DNA of 64,000 nt from Alphaproteobacteria bacterium (GTDB taxonomy: Bacteria > Pseudomonadota > Alphaproteobacteria > Rhodobacterales > Rhodobacteraceae). A program made the translations under genes and the position numbers. Positions within the stretch are counted from its first letter, which is position 1; every line of letters begins with the position of its first letter. Shown here piece by piece: positions 39,832 through 48,292 of this stretch. The DNA lies in assembly GCA_030427405.1 (NCBI GenBank), contig JAUHXK010000003.1:1-64000 (forward strand). Reading direction: 5' to 3'. The notes beneath the pieces were generated by a model. It did no database searches and was not told where the DNA came from. It saw nothing but the letters and a program-made list of their open reading frames with translations.

Positions 39832-40991
39832 TGTGGCGGGCACTGGCGTCCAATATGCTGACCATTCTGGTGGTCGGCCTGTTCCTGATGGGAGGGCTGA
39901 TCCTGTGGGGGCAATCCCAATACAAGTCCCAGGGCCCGCTTGAAACCGCGATCTGCCTGCAGGTGAAAAGCGGATCGAACATGACCAATGTCAGCCGCGA
40001 ACTGGAAGACAAGGGCGCGATTTCCAGCGCGACTGTTTTTCGGATGGCTGCTGATTACACCGACAAATCCCAGCAGTTGAAAGCCGGTAGTTTCCTGGTG
40101 CACGAAGGTGCGTCGATGGAGCAGATCATTGACGAGATTACCCGCAGCGGCGCCAGCACCTGCGGCACGGAGATCGAGTACCGCATCGGTGTCACGCGGA
40201 CGCAGGCGCGGGTGCGCGAACTGGACCCGGCAAGCCTGAATTTCGTCGAGATCGCCGCGTTCGAGCTGGGCGAAGACGAAGTGCCGGACGTATTTGCGCA
40301 AAAACTTGGTGAAGCCGATACCAGATTCCGGGTGTCGCTGGCCGAAGGTGTCACCAGTTGGCAGGTCGTTGAGGCGCTGAAATCGGTCGAAGTTCTCAGC
40401 GGAGACGTTCAGGAATTGCCCGCCGAGGGGATGCTTGCCCCGGACAGCTATGAGGTTACGCCCGGCGGCGACCGGAATGACCTGTTGCAGGCAATGCAGG
40501 ACAAACAGCAACTCAGGATCAATGCCGCCTGGGAAGGCCGGCAGGACGGGTTGCCGCTGGCAAGCCCCGAAGAGATGTTGATCCTGGCGTCGATCATCGA
40601 AAAGGAAACCGGTCTTCCCGACGAGCGCGGGCAGGTGGCCAGCGTATTCGTGAACCGTCTGGACCAGGGGATGAAGCTGCAAACGGACCCAACCGTCATT
40701 TATGGGGTCACCAAGGGGCAGGGCTCATTGGGGCGCGGGTTGCGCCGCAGCGAACTGCGCCGCGCAACGCCTTGGAATACTTATCTGATTGACGGCCTTC
40801 CGCCCACGCCTATTGCCAATCCCGGGCTTGCCAGCCTTCAAGCTGCCGTGGCGCCGGACGATACGGATTTCGTGTTCTTCGTGGCGGATGGCACCGGCGG
40901 GCACGCCTTTGCGAAAACGTTGCAGGAGCACAACCGCAACGTCGCCAAATGGCGTGAGATCGAAGCAGAGCAAAAGAGCTCGGGCAACTAA
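39831..40991 (+). CDS. mltG: Endolytic murein transglycosylase MltG
   Basis: This 386-residue inner-membrane protein has one N-terminal helix (about 7-27) and a periplasmic LysM-like plus YceG catalytic domain. The catalytic Glu lies in ASIIEKETG near residue 256, followed by VFVNRLDQGMKLQTDPTVIYG, the family signature. MltG cuts nascent glycan strands and sets their length. The coupling to fabF is conserved in many proteobacteria. Confidence 0.95.
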   Translation: MWRALASNMLTILVVGLFLMGGLILWGQSQYKSQGPLETAICLQVKSGSNMTNVSRELEDKGAISSATVFRMAADYTDKSQQLKAGSFLVHEGASMEQIIDEITRSGASTCGTEIEYRIGVTRTQARVRELDPASLNFVEIAAFELGEDEVPDVFAQKLGEADTRFRVSLAEGVTSWQVVEALKSVEVLSGDVQELPAEGMLAPDSYEVTPGGDRNDLLQAMQDKQQLRINAAWEGRQDGLPLASPEEMLILASIIEKETGLPDERGQVASVFVNRLDQGMKLQTDPTVIYGVTKGQGSLGRGLRRSELRRATPWNTYLIDGLPPTPIANPGLASLQAAVAPDDTDFVFFVADGTGGHAFAKTLQEHNRNVAKWREIEAEQKSSGN

Positions 40992-41236
40992 AGGGTTTTA
41001 GTTGCGTCAGCGGCTTTGCTGTTTGTCAGCCTGTCGGTGTGCCGGTTTTCTTATGCGTGGGGGGCTTTTTGCCGTTGTCGAGCTTGCACCTCACGCGTTG
41101 GTGATGCCTGTTGGGGGCTTTCCCGGACCTTGCATGTTGCGTTTTCCGACTAATGTCACGGTAATGACGGCGGCGGGGTCGCCCGCCCTTTGGCGCTATA
41201 CTGCGCGCCTCTTTACTTTAGACAACGGGGATAGAA

Positions 41237-41755
41237 ATGACGGATTTCAAACCAAGGGTCGGCGTGCCAGTCGAGGCATTTGCGCTGTCGGTTGCCGGAG
41301 AAAACAGACAGATCGAGATCGGTCGCCCCAAGGACCGGTGGACCATGCTGTTTGTTTATCGCGGCCGTCATTGTCCTCGATGCAAACGTTTCCTGGGCAA
41401 GCTGAATCAGGCACTGGCGGAATGGACCGCCTTGTTGGATGTCGTCGTCGTGTCGGCCGACCCTGAGGACAAGGCGCTTGCGGACAAGGCTGAATTCGCG
41501 TGGGACTTTGACCTGTGTTACGACCTGTCACAAGACCAGATGCGCAAGCTGGGCTTGTATGTTTCCGTTCCGCTTTCCGAGGCAGAGACCGAGCGGACCT
41601 TTGCCGAGCCAGGGGCGTTTGCCCTGCGTCCTGACGGGACGCTGATGCTGGTGGATATCTCGAACGGTCCCGCAGCCAGGCCCGACCTGGACGAGCTGCT
41701 TGATGGAATGCGGTTCAATGTCGAAAAAGATCGCCCGGTTCGCGGAACCGCCTAA
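41237..41755 (+). CDS. Thioredoxin-fold redoxin domain protein
   Basis: This 172-residue cytoplasmic protein of the AhpC/TSA-like fold has a CxxC (Cys46-Pro-Arg-Cys49) after a strand TMLFVYRGRH, DVVVVSADPEDKA, and FALRPDGTLMLVDIS. This is the layout of peroxiredoxin-like proteins rather than of true thioredoxins. The natural substrate is unknown. GGGGAT precedes the ATG. It stands alone after a 245-bp gap with no visible gene. Confidence 0.78.
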   Translation: MTDFKPRVGVPVEAFALSVAGENRQIEIGRPKDRWTMLFVYRGRHCPRCKRFLGKLNQALAEWTALLDVVVVSADPEDKALADKAEFAWDFDLCYDLSQDQMRKLGLYVSVPLSEAETERTFAEPGAFALRPDGTLMLVDISNGPAARPDLDELLDGMRFNVEKDRPVRGTA

Positions 41756-41789
41756 AACCCGCGGATCAGTGGGCCAACGATTGCGGGCG

Positions 41790-41813
41790 GGCCACACCGA
41801 ATGTGGTGTGGCC
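41790..41813. terminator. Shared hairpin between redoxin and helicase genes
   Basis: GGCCACACC (41790-41798) pairs with GGTGTGGCC (41805-41813) between the two convergent genes. No T-run is present. Confidence 0.55.
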
Positions 41814-41822
41814 GAACCATCG

Positions 41823-43091
41823 TCAGGCCGCGGGCCTGCGGCGAGGACGCCGTTTCTTGCCGGCGGGTTTGGCTGCGCCTCCGGCTCCGGCGTGCGGACG
41901 AGGCCCGCCGCGACGCGAGCGGTTGCCCGGACGCCGGTTAGGCTTTTTGGGTTCTTCGGCTTCGGGCATTGTGCCGCTGGCCACAGGGATGTCGATCTTC
42001 ATCAGTTTTTGAATCTGGCGCAGTTGATCGACTTCGTCCGGGGCGCAAAAGGCGATTGCCTCGCCCTCGCGCCCGGCGCGGGCGGTTCGGCCAATACGGT
42101 GGACGTAATTGTCCGGGACATTGGGCAGGTCATAGTTCACCACATAGGCGACGCCCGGAATGTCGATCCCGCGGGCGGCGACATCGGTCGCGACCAGAAT
42201 TGTGATCTCGCCGCTTCGGAAAGCCTTGATTGCGCGGTCACGCTGCCCCTGGCTTTTGTTGCCATGGATCGAGGCCGCGTTGAAGCCATCGGCGACCAGG
42301 CCTTTCATCAGGCGTTCGGCCCCGTGTTTGGTGCGCGAGAACACCAGCGTCAACGCGTCGGGGTCCTTTGACAGGATGTCGCGCAATTTGCCCGGCTTTT
42401 CGGCTTTGGTCACGAAGTGGATGGATTGGGTGATCTTGTCGGCGGCCTTGCCCGGAGGCGAGACCTGTACGCGCTGTGGGTTGGTCAGGTAAGCTTGGCT
42501 GAGTTCTTCCATCTGCTTTGGCATCGTGGCCGAGAACAACATGGTCTGGCGCGGGGTGCCAAGGTGCGGCGCGATGCGGCGCAGCGCGTGAATAAAGCCC
42601 ATATCCAGCATCTGGTCAGCCTCGTCCAGCACCAGGTGGCGCACCGAACCCAGGTCGACCGCGCCACGATCCATCAGGTCGATCAGACGCCCCGGTGTGG
42701 CGACAAGAATATCGGTGCCGCGCGAAAGGAAGGAAATCTGTTTGTTGATGGACTGCCCACCGACAACCGTGGCGACGCGCAGCTTGGTTTTGCCCGTCAG
42801 GTTTCGCAGGCTTTCGGCGATTTGGTTGACCAGCTCGCGCGTGGGCGCAAGGATCAGAGCCTTGACCGTTTTGGGGGCCGGTTTTCCCGGTTGTGCCAGC
42901 AGATGGTCGATCAGCGGCAGGCCAAAGGCCAGCGTCTTGCCGGTGCCGGTCTGAGCCAGGCCAAGAATATCATGGCCATTCAAGGCCAGCGGGATCGCCT
43001 GGTTCTGGATCGGTGTCGGTTGGGTAAATTTTGCGCGCTTGAGCGCGTCGTTCAGGGCCGGCGCGAGGCCGAGCATGTCAAAGTCGAACAA
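41823..43091 (-). CDS. DEAD-box ATP-dependent RNA helicase
   Basis: This 422-residue RhlE-type helicase has the Q-motif FTQPTPIQ, motif I AQTGTGKT (46-53), motif II DEAD, SAT, and motif VI HRIGRTARAGR, then a basic C-terminal tail (GNRSRRGG, KKRRPRRRP). It remodels RNA, probably in ribosome assembly or decay. The best start is TTG at 43091: AAAGGA lies at correct spacing and the frame then begins MFDFDMLGL as in relatives. An upstream ATG at 43118 has no ribosome site. Confidence 0.93.
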   Translation of the reverse strand: MFDFDMLGLAPALNDALKRAKFTQPTPIQNQAIPLALNGHDILGLAQTGTGKTLAFGLPLIDHLLAQPGKPAPKTVKALILAPTRELVNQIAESLRNLTGKTKLRVATVVGGQSINKQISFLSRGTDILVATPGRLIDLMDRGAVDLGSVRHLVLDEADQMLDMGFIHALRRIAPHLGTPRQTMLFSATMPKQMEELSQAYLTNPQRVQVSPPGKAADKITQSIHFVTKAEKPGKLRDILSKDPDALTLVFSRTKHGAERLMKGLVADGFNAASIHGNKSQGQRDRAIKAFRSGEITILVATDVAARGIDIPGVAYVVNYDLPNVPDNYVHRIGRTARAGREGEAIAFCAPDEVDQLRQIQKLMKIDIPVASGTMPEAEEPKKPNRRPGNRSRRGGPRPHAGAGGAAKPAGKKRRPRRRPAA

Positions 43092-43362
43092 ATAACTATC
43101 CTTTGCAGCCCGTGGCATTGGCCCACGGGCAAGTCGTGATGGGTCGCATCCGCGACCGGCAGGGGTTGTGCGGGACCTCAGGACGTGCAGGCGTTTCCTG
43201 CAGCATCTGGCCTTCGCGTCAAGAACCCTGCGTGATGGGGAACTATGGGGTAGATCGGGCGCTGGCGGGCGGAAGGCCCGAATGCTCACGCAGCAGCGCT
43301 GTTTGATAGGGCAAATGCGGTGTCGCGAAGGAAATGTCAAGCCTTCGGCGCAATTGATCTTA

Positions 43363-44175
43363 CTAAGCTGCGCTTTGCAGGATCGTTCTGATCCGGTCTA
43401 TTGCGCGGCGTATTTCTGGCAGATGCCTGTCGTCTTGATGCATGGTGAGCCATTGGTCATGAGACAATTCCGGTATGATCTGCCCAACGGGGTCTAACCC
43501 GTCCTGAGCGTCACCGATAAAGGTTGGCAACACCGCGATCCCAAGTCCCGCAAGAGCCAGATCAAGGCTGTTCCTGGGTGATGTGACCTCGCATATCGTG
43601 TCGCGTCCCACCTTCTTTTTTACCCATCTTGCGGATGGCGTATCGGCCAGAACCCCGATCCATCTGTCTGGCGCCTTGGCTGTGGCATAGGGGGCGAAAT
43701 GAACCGGCGGTAGTTTCTGCCCCGCCAAATTGTCTTGCACCGGCTTTTTGTTGCGGATGCCAAGATGGATTTCGCGGTTGGTGATGCTGAGGTTTTGTTC
43801 GTCTGAAAGGATCCTGAGGCGGAGGTCCTGTGGTGTGCCAAGAATATCGGTAATCCGCGACGTTAGCGCGAGCGCTGACCATGTTCCGGCAGAGAGTTTT
43901 ATCAGCGGTTTGTTTAGCTGATCCTTGGGTTTCAACAGCCGGGCGATCTGCCCTTCGACAGGGGCGAGGCGCGCCGCCAGTTCCCGACCTTCGGTTGTCA
44001 GCTCATACCCTCTGTCGTGCCGGTGAAACAGGTCGACGCAAAGACGCCGTTCGAGTTTAAGCATCCGCCGCCCGATCGTGGCCGGGCTGCTTGCCGTGAC
44101 TTTGGCCGCCGGGGAAAGACCGCCTTCGCGTGCGACGGCCAGAAACAGGCGTAAATCGTCCCAGTCTTCATTCAT
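43363..44175 (-). CDS. LysR family transcriptional regulator
   Basis: The 270-residue protein has an N-terminal winged helix (DWDDLRLFLAVAREGGLSPAA, then SPATIGRRMLKLERRL) and a shortened effector domain. The N-terminus matches the LysR subgroup with EDW-type starts. It is somewhat shorter than the usual 290-300 residues. Its target is unknown; the neighbour upstream is the GTA promoter region, which is divergent, but nothing else ties it to the GTA. Confidence 0.88.
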   Translation of the reverse strand: MNEDWDDLRLFLAVAREGGLSPAAKVTASSPATIGRRMLKLERRLCVDLFHRHDRGYELTTEGRELAARLAPVEGQIARLLKPKDQLNKPLIKLSAGTWSALALTSRITDILGTPQDLRLRILSDEQNLSITNREIHLGIRNKKPVQDNLAGQKLPPVHFAPYATAKAPDRWIGVLADTPSARWVKKKVGRDTICEVTSPRNSLDLALAGLGIAVLPTFIGDAQDGLDPVGQIIPELSHDQWLTMHQDDRHLPEIRRAIDRIRTILQSAA

Positions 44176-44538
44176 GAAAAGACTATTTCAAAACGTTTCA
44201 TTTCATCACACCCATCTGGCCGCTAATTTTGATGACAGTCAAGCAGGATCGGTGTCACCGGCAGGAGGGCGAAAATGACCACGGGTTCAAATCAGGCTGG
44301 GGGCCGCAGGGTTCCCTTTCCCTGCGCGCGGCGTTCAAGGGCCTTGCTGGAAGAAGATGCATTTCTGGAACTGCACGGCGGCTTAGGGGCCCGGGTGATT
44401 TTTCTGACAGTTGCGGGAATTGAGGCAGCGCTGCGCCGTGTCGCCGCAACGGGTCGTGCGGCGCGCGGCGGCAGCGTGCGCGTCGCGGCAAACAGCAGGT
44501 CGGGTCTTGTCGAAAGGTAAACACTGCGAACGCCAGCC
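44176..44538. other. Gap between the LysR gene and the GTA promoter region
   Basis: These 363 bases carry no gene I can support. An 81-codon frame at 44275-44520 on the plus strand has no clear ribosome site, no recognisable motif and a frame crowded with Arg, Gly and Ala, so it is more likely chance. The LysR promoter must lie near 44180-44230, where the sequence is AT-rich. Confidence 0.5.
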
Positions 44539-44539
44539 G

Positions 44540-44591
44540 TTGCGCTGATGTTGCGCAACACATTGACTTTGCGCACTTTTCTTGGTACAGA
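44540..44591 (+). promoter_or_regulatory. Candidate GTA promoter with repeated TTGCGC elements
   Basis: TTGACT (44563-44568) and TACAGA (44586-44591), 17 bases apart, form a plausible sigma-70 promoter. TTGCGC occurs three times around it, at 44540-44545, 44551-44556 (inside the palindrome TTGCGCAA) and 44569-44574, which suggests a regulator binding site. This is the only good promoter-like sequence before orfg1. Confidence 0.45.
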
Positions 44592-44617
44592 TTATGCCAT
44601 GCTAGAAGAAGTGGGCG

Positions 44618-44648
44618 ACGGCCCCGGGGTGACCCGGTGGCCGTTTTT
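44618..44648 (+). terminator. Terminator-like hairpin in the orfg1 leader
   Basis: An 11-bp stem with one bulged T (44618-44628 with 44633-44644), a GTGA tetraloop and a following TTTT run lies between the candidate promoter and orfg1. It has the form of an intrinsic terminator or attenuator for the GTA transcript. Confidence 0.6.
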
Positions 44649-44721
44649 CGTTTCTCTCGTGCGGAAAAACTCACGCATGAGGTCACAGGCAAACATGACT
44701 TTGATTACCCCGGAAGAGAGG

Positions 44722-45039
44722 ATGTCGCGGACGGCTGACTTGTTGCAGTCGCTTGAGACATCCATTCGCGATCTGCGGCAAGCGGCGGAAGACCTGCGCA
44801 AACAGATCGGAACCGGGGAGGATGCAGATCTTGCTGGTTCAGCCAAGCAATTCGGACAGCTAGAGGGGCTGATCCGAACTTGCCAGAAAGTGGAGACAAG
44901 CTTTGTCGAACAACATCACAGACAAGCCGGAATTGCCCAAGGGGGATACGCGCTCGACCTTGACCGGGCTCGGTTTGAGGTCGGGTGCCGGTTGGCTCGC
45001 CTCCGCACCTGCTGCGGTGCAAGACAGATTTCTGAGTGA
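44722..45039 (+). CDS. GTA small terminase-like protein, orfg1
   Basis: The 105-residue protein has a long helix and the orfg1 signature GIAQGGYALDLDRARFE in its second half. In Rhodobacter capsulatus the product (gp1) acts as the small terminase of the gene transfer agent and binds DNA without sequence specificity, so random host DNA is packaged. The start at 44722 has GGAAG at 5 bases; ATGs at 44695 and 44677 are alternatives. Its 3' end overlaps the large terminase frame. Confidence 0.8.
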   Translation: MSRTADLLQSLETSIRDLRQAAEDLRKQIGTGEDADLAGSAKQFGQLEGLIRTCQKVETSFVEQHHRQAGIAQGGYALDLDRARFEVGCRLARLRTCCGARQISE

Positions 45040-46318
45040 GATCGGGGAGGGGGGGCTGTGTGCCCTCCCTTTCCTGTTTGAATTCTGGGCGCTGCCGCAT
45101 CAGTTGCCGCCCGAGGGCGACTGGCGGTCCTGGGTGATCATGGGCGGGCGCGGGGCGGGTAAGACGCGGGCCGGGGCCGAGTGGGTCCGGTCGATGGTCG
45201 AGGGGTCGAAACCGCTGGACAAAGGGGCGGCCTGTCGCGTGGCCTTGGTTGGTGAGACGTTCGATCAGGTGCGCGACGTGATGATTTTTGGCGACAGCGG
45301 GATATTACAATGCTCGCCACCGGACCGGCGACCGCAGTGGAAAGCATCCGAGCGCAAGCTGATCTGGCCCAACGGGGCCGAGGCGCAGGCGTTTTCGGCG
45401 CATGACCCCGAGGGGCTGCGCGGGCCGCAATTCGATGCGGCCTGGGTGGACGAACTGGCCAAGTGGAAAAAGGCGGGCGAGACCTGGGATATGTTGCAAT
45501 TTGCATTGCGCCTGGGGGATCGCCCTCAGGTCTGTGTGACGACCACGCCGCGCAACGTAAAGGTTTTGAAGGACTTGCTGGCGTCGCCGTCGACTGTGCA
45601 AACTCATGCGCCGACCGAGGCGAACCGGGCCAATCTGGCGGGGTCCTTCCTGGAAGAGGTGCGCGCGCGGTACGCGGGTACGCGGCTGGGGCGGCAGGAG
45701 CTGGACGGGGTGCTGCTGTCGGATGCTGAAGGGGCGCTGTGGACCGGGTCGATGCTGGAGGCGTCGCGCTGTGCGCAGGTGCCCGCGTTGGATCGCATCG
45801 TGGTTGCGCTGGATCCGGCGGTGACGTCCGGTTCAAGCGCGGATGCCTGCGGGATCGTTGTGGTTGGCGCGCGCGTGCAGGGGCCGCCCGAGGAATGGCG
45901 CGCCTATGTGCTGGCCGATCGCACGGTGCAGGGCGTTGGCCCAGCGGGCTGGGCGCAGGCAGCGATTGACGCGATGGACGAGTTCGGGGCCGAACGGCTG
46001 GTGGCCGAGGTCAATCAGGGCGGGCAACTGGTGGAAGAGGTGGTGCGGCAGGTGGACCCTCTGGTCCCATATCGCGCGGTGCGGGCCTCACGCGGCAAGG
46101 TCGCGCGGGCAGAGCCTGTGGCGGCGTTGTACGAACAGGGGCGGGTGCGCCATGTGGCCGGGTTGGACGCGCTGGAGGAGCAGATGTGCCAGATGACCGC
46201 ACGCGGGTATCAAGGGCAGGGTTCGCCCGACCGCGTCGACGCGCTGGTCTGGGCGCTGCATGAGTTGGTTGTGGGGCCTGCGGGGGCGTATCGGAGGCCG
46301 AGGGTGCGGGCGCTTTAG
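44903..46318 (+). CDS. GTA large terminase, orfg2
   Basis: This DNA-packaging motor of up to 471 residues has Walker A GGRGAGKT (81-88), Walker B ending AAWVDE, and a C-terminal RNase H-like nuclease domain with VVALDPAVTSG, VAEVNQGGQ and DRVDALVWAL. It fills GTA heads with about 4 kb of host DNA. The start is uncertain: the frame opens at TTG 44903, but TTG 44960 follows a GGGGGAT site and leaves the conserved LFEFWALPHQLPPEGDW segment intact. Either way it overlaps orfg1. Confidence 0.93.
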   Translation: MSNNITDKPELPKGDTRSTLTGLGLRSGAGWLASAPAAVQDRFLSEIGEGGLCALPFLFEFWALPHQLPPEGDWRSWVIMGGRGAGKTRAGAEWVRSMVEGSKPLDKGAACRVALVGETFDQVRDVMIFGDSGILQCSPPDRRPQWKASERKLIWPNGAEAQAFSAHDPEGLRGPQFDAAWVDELAKWKKAGETWDMLQFALRLGDRPQVCVTTTPRNVKVLKDLLASPSTVQTHAPTEANRANLAGSFLEEVRARYAGTRLGRQELDGVLLSDAEGALWTGSMLEASRCAQVPALDRIVVALDPAVTSGSSADACGIVVVGARVQGPPEEWRAYVLADRTVQGVGPAGWAQAAIDAMDEFGAERLVAEVNQGGQLVEEVVRQVDPLVPYRAVRASRGKVARAEPVAALYEQGRVRHVAGLDALEEQMCQMTARGYQGQGSPDRVDALVWALHELVVGPAGAYRRPRVRAL

Positions 46319-46340
46319 TGTTCCGCAGTCAAGGAAGGTA

Positions 46341-46673
46341 TTAGCTAGCGGGTACGGACAGTATCGTCCAGTGCCGCGCGTAAGCGATGACTTTTGCGCC
46401 TTCGCCGCGTCTGTCATTGATTGCGCCGCGTTCGTGCTTTGGGCACGCAATCAAGAATGAACCGTCGTTCGCAGGTTCGCGAATAGCTTGGTTTTCACTG
46501 ATAACTTCACACACGTCGTCAGGCGTCGGGTAGGGTCTGACGGCATTCAGGCCTGAGATGCCGGCCTCGGTATACCGAAAGGTTGTCGGTTTCGCACCGT
46601 AGTCCAAATCTGGTCCCAGACATCCTGACATTGCGAAAAGCGCGATCGGCGCGACTGTTTTTGTTACGCTCAT
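46341..46673 (-). CDS. Reverse-strand lipoprotein inside the GTA cluster
   Basis: The 110-residue protein has a lipobox MSGC (Cys18) and about 90 mature residues with four cysteines in total and no recognisable domain. AGGG precedes the ATG. It points against all GTA genes and lies in DNA visibly richer in AT than its neighbours. orfg2 and orfg3 are normally adjacent in this cluster type, so this looks like an insertion. Function unknown; a surface or exclusion role would be speculation. Confidence 0.65.
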   Translation of the reverse strand: MSVTKTVAPIALFAMSGCLGPDLDYGAKPTTFRYTEAGISGLNAVRPYPTPDDVCEVISENQAIREPANDGSFLIACPKHERGAINDRRGEGAKVIAYARHWTILSVPAS

Positions 46674-46920
46674 AGAAACCCTGCTGTGTTCTCAAAAGCT
46701 ATCGTGTTGATGGTGCAGGATTATTTCAACAAAGCTCGCGCGTCTAGCTTGAATTTTCAAGAGCGCATGGACTTTGCCTGGTTTCCAGGCTGCCCATGGA
46801 TTGGCTTGGTCGAGTTACCCGTTGCCCAACCCCCGTACGCCCCATTCCCAAGCCCTAAACTTCTTTCCGTCATAACTCCTTTCAACAAGCCGGGCAGAGC
46901 GGCGGCAGAAAGGAGCACAG

Positions 46921-48081
46921 ATGGTATTCGATTTCTTGCGTCGTGGATCGGCTGGGGGCGCACCGGAGGCGAAGGCGAGCGCGGCGGGGCCTGTGGTGGC
47001 GTGGCAGACGGGTGGGCGCGTGGCCTGGAGCCCCAGGGATGCAGTATCGCTGACGCGGACGGGGTTTTCGGGGAACCCCGTGGGGTTCCGCTCGGTCAAG
47101 TTGATTGCCGAGGCGGCGGCGGCTTTGCCCTTGGTGCTGCAGGATCAGGCGCAGCGGTTTGATACTCATCCGATCCTGAGCCTTTTGCGCCGTCCGAATG
47201 CGGCGCAGGGGCGGGCCGAGATGATGGAGGCCTTGTTCGGGCAGTTGCTGCTGTCGGGCAATGCCTATGTCGAAGCGGTTCAGGCTGACGAAGGCTTGCC
47301 GGTTGAGCTGCATGTGCTGCGATCAGACCGGATGAGCGTGGTGCCGGGGGCGGATGGCTGGCCCAAGGCGTATGATTATGCCGTCGGCGGCAAGAAGCAC
47401 CGGTTCACGGCGGAAAATATCTGTCATATCAAGTCGTTCCACCCGCAGGATGATCACTATGGGTTCTCGCCGATGCAGGCGGCGGCGATGGCGATTGATG
47501 TGCATAACAGCGCGTCGCGGTGGTCAAAATCGCTATTGGATAATGCGGCGCGGCCTTCGGGGGCGCTGGTGTGGAAGGGCGATGGCCATGGGGTGATGGC
47601 CGAGGATCAGTTTCGCCGTCTGTCGGACGAGATCGAGCAGAACTATCGCGGGGCGCGGAATGCGGGTCGTCCGATGGTTCTGGAAGGGGGCCTGGATTGG
47701 AAGCCGATGGGGTTCTCTCCGTCCGACATGGAGTTTCAAAAGACCAAGGAAGCCGCCGCCCGCGAGATCGCGCTGGCCTTTGGGGTCCCGCCGATGCTGC
47801 TGGGGATCGCAGGCGACGCGACCTATTCGAACTATCAGGAGGCCAACCGGGCGTTTTATCGCCTGACCGTTCTGCCCCTGGTGACGCGGGTGGCGGCGGC
47901 GGTGTCGGAATGGCTGGCGGGCTTTACCGGCGATGACCTGGTGCTGAAGCCGGATCTGGATCAGGTGCCCGCGCTGTCGGCGGAACGCGATGCGCAATGG
48001 GCGCGGGTCAACGGCGCCGATTTCCTGACGGATGCTGAAAAGCGCGTGCTGCTGGGGCTGCCGGAGCGCGCGGATGGCTGA
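46921..48081 (+). CDS. GTA portal protein, orfg3
   Basis: This 386-residue HK97-type portal forms the ring through which DNA enters the head. Recognisable parts are GFRSVKLIAEAAAALPL, LLLSGNAYVEAV, HIKSFHPQDDHYGFSP and GVPPMLLGIAGDATYSNY. AAGGAG lies 6-7 bases before the ATG. The 247 bases upstream (46674-46920) contain no gene but include a small palindrome CTTGAA/TTCAAG at 46748-46761. orfg3.5 overlaps its end by 8 bases. Confidence 0.95.
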   Translation: MVFDFLRRGSAGGAPEAKASAAGPVVAWQTGGRVAWSPRDAVSLTRTGFSGNPVGFRSVKLIAEAAAALPLVLQDQAQRFDTHPILSLLRRPNAAQGRAEMMEALFGQLLLSGNAYVEAVQADEGLPVELHVLRSDRMSVVPGADGWPKAYDYAVGGKKHRFTAENICHIKSFHPQDDHYGFSPMQAAAMAIDVHNSASRWSKSLLDNAARPSGALVWKGDGHGVMAEDQFRRLSDEIEQNYRGARNAGRPMVLEGGLDWKPMGFSPSDMEFQKTKEAAAREIALAFGVPPMLLGIAGDATYSNYQEANRAFYRLTVLPLVTRVAAAVSEWLAGFTGDDLVLKPDLDQVPALSAERDAQWARVNGADFLTDAEKRVLLGLPERADG

Positions 48082-48292
48082 CGGTTATGCACCCTTTGAC
48101 TGCGCTCCGGGCCTGCGTTTGGCGGCGCATGAGCGGGTGGCCGAAATCCAGCACGCGCATCTGTGCCGGCGGCTGGATCAGATCGAAGAGATGATGGAGC
48201 GGTTGGAAAAGCGGTTGTGGCTGACCGTCTATGGCGTGGCGGCGGTGATCCTGGCGCAGGCTTTCCAGTCTTTTCTGGTGGTAACGCCATGA
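48074..48292 (+). CDS. GTA small head protein, orfg3.5
   Basis: This 72-residue protein has an amphipathic helix (HLCRRLDQIEEMMERLEKR) and one hydrophobic helix near the C-terminus (TVYGVAAVILAQAFQ). A gene of this size and shape lies between portal and protease in RcGTA and is needed for head formation. Starts and stops overlap both neighbours (8 and 4 bases), so it is translationally coupled. Confidence 0.8.
   Translation: MADGYAPFDCAPGLRLAAHERVAEIQHAHLCRRLDQIEEMMERLEKRLWLTVYGVAAVILAQAFQSFLVVTP

Noticed and set aside
44270-44300. GGGTTCAAATC resembling a tRNA T-loop
   Set aside because: No matching T-stem, acceptor stem or anticodon arm around it.
44275-44520. 81-codon plus-strand frame between the LysR gene and orfg1
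   Set aside because: No ribosome site, no motif and a composition expected of a chance frame in GC-rich DNA.
46686-47162. 158-codon plus-strand frame upstream of and across orfg3
   Set aside because: Overlaps the portal gene in another frame and lacks a ribosome site.
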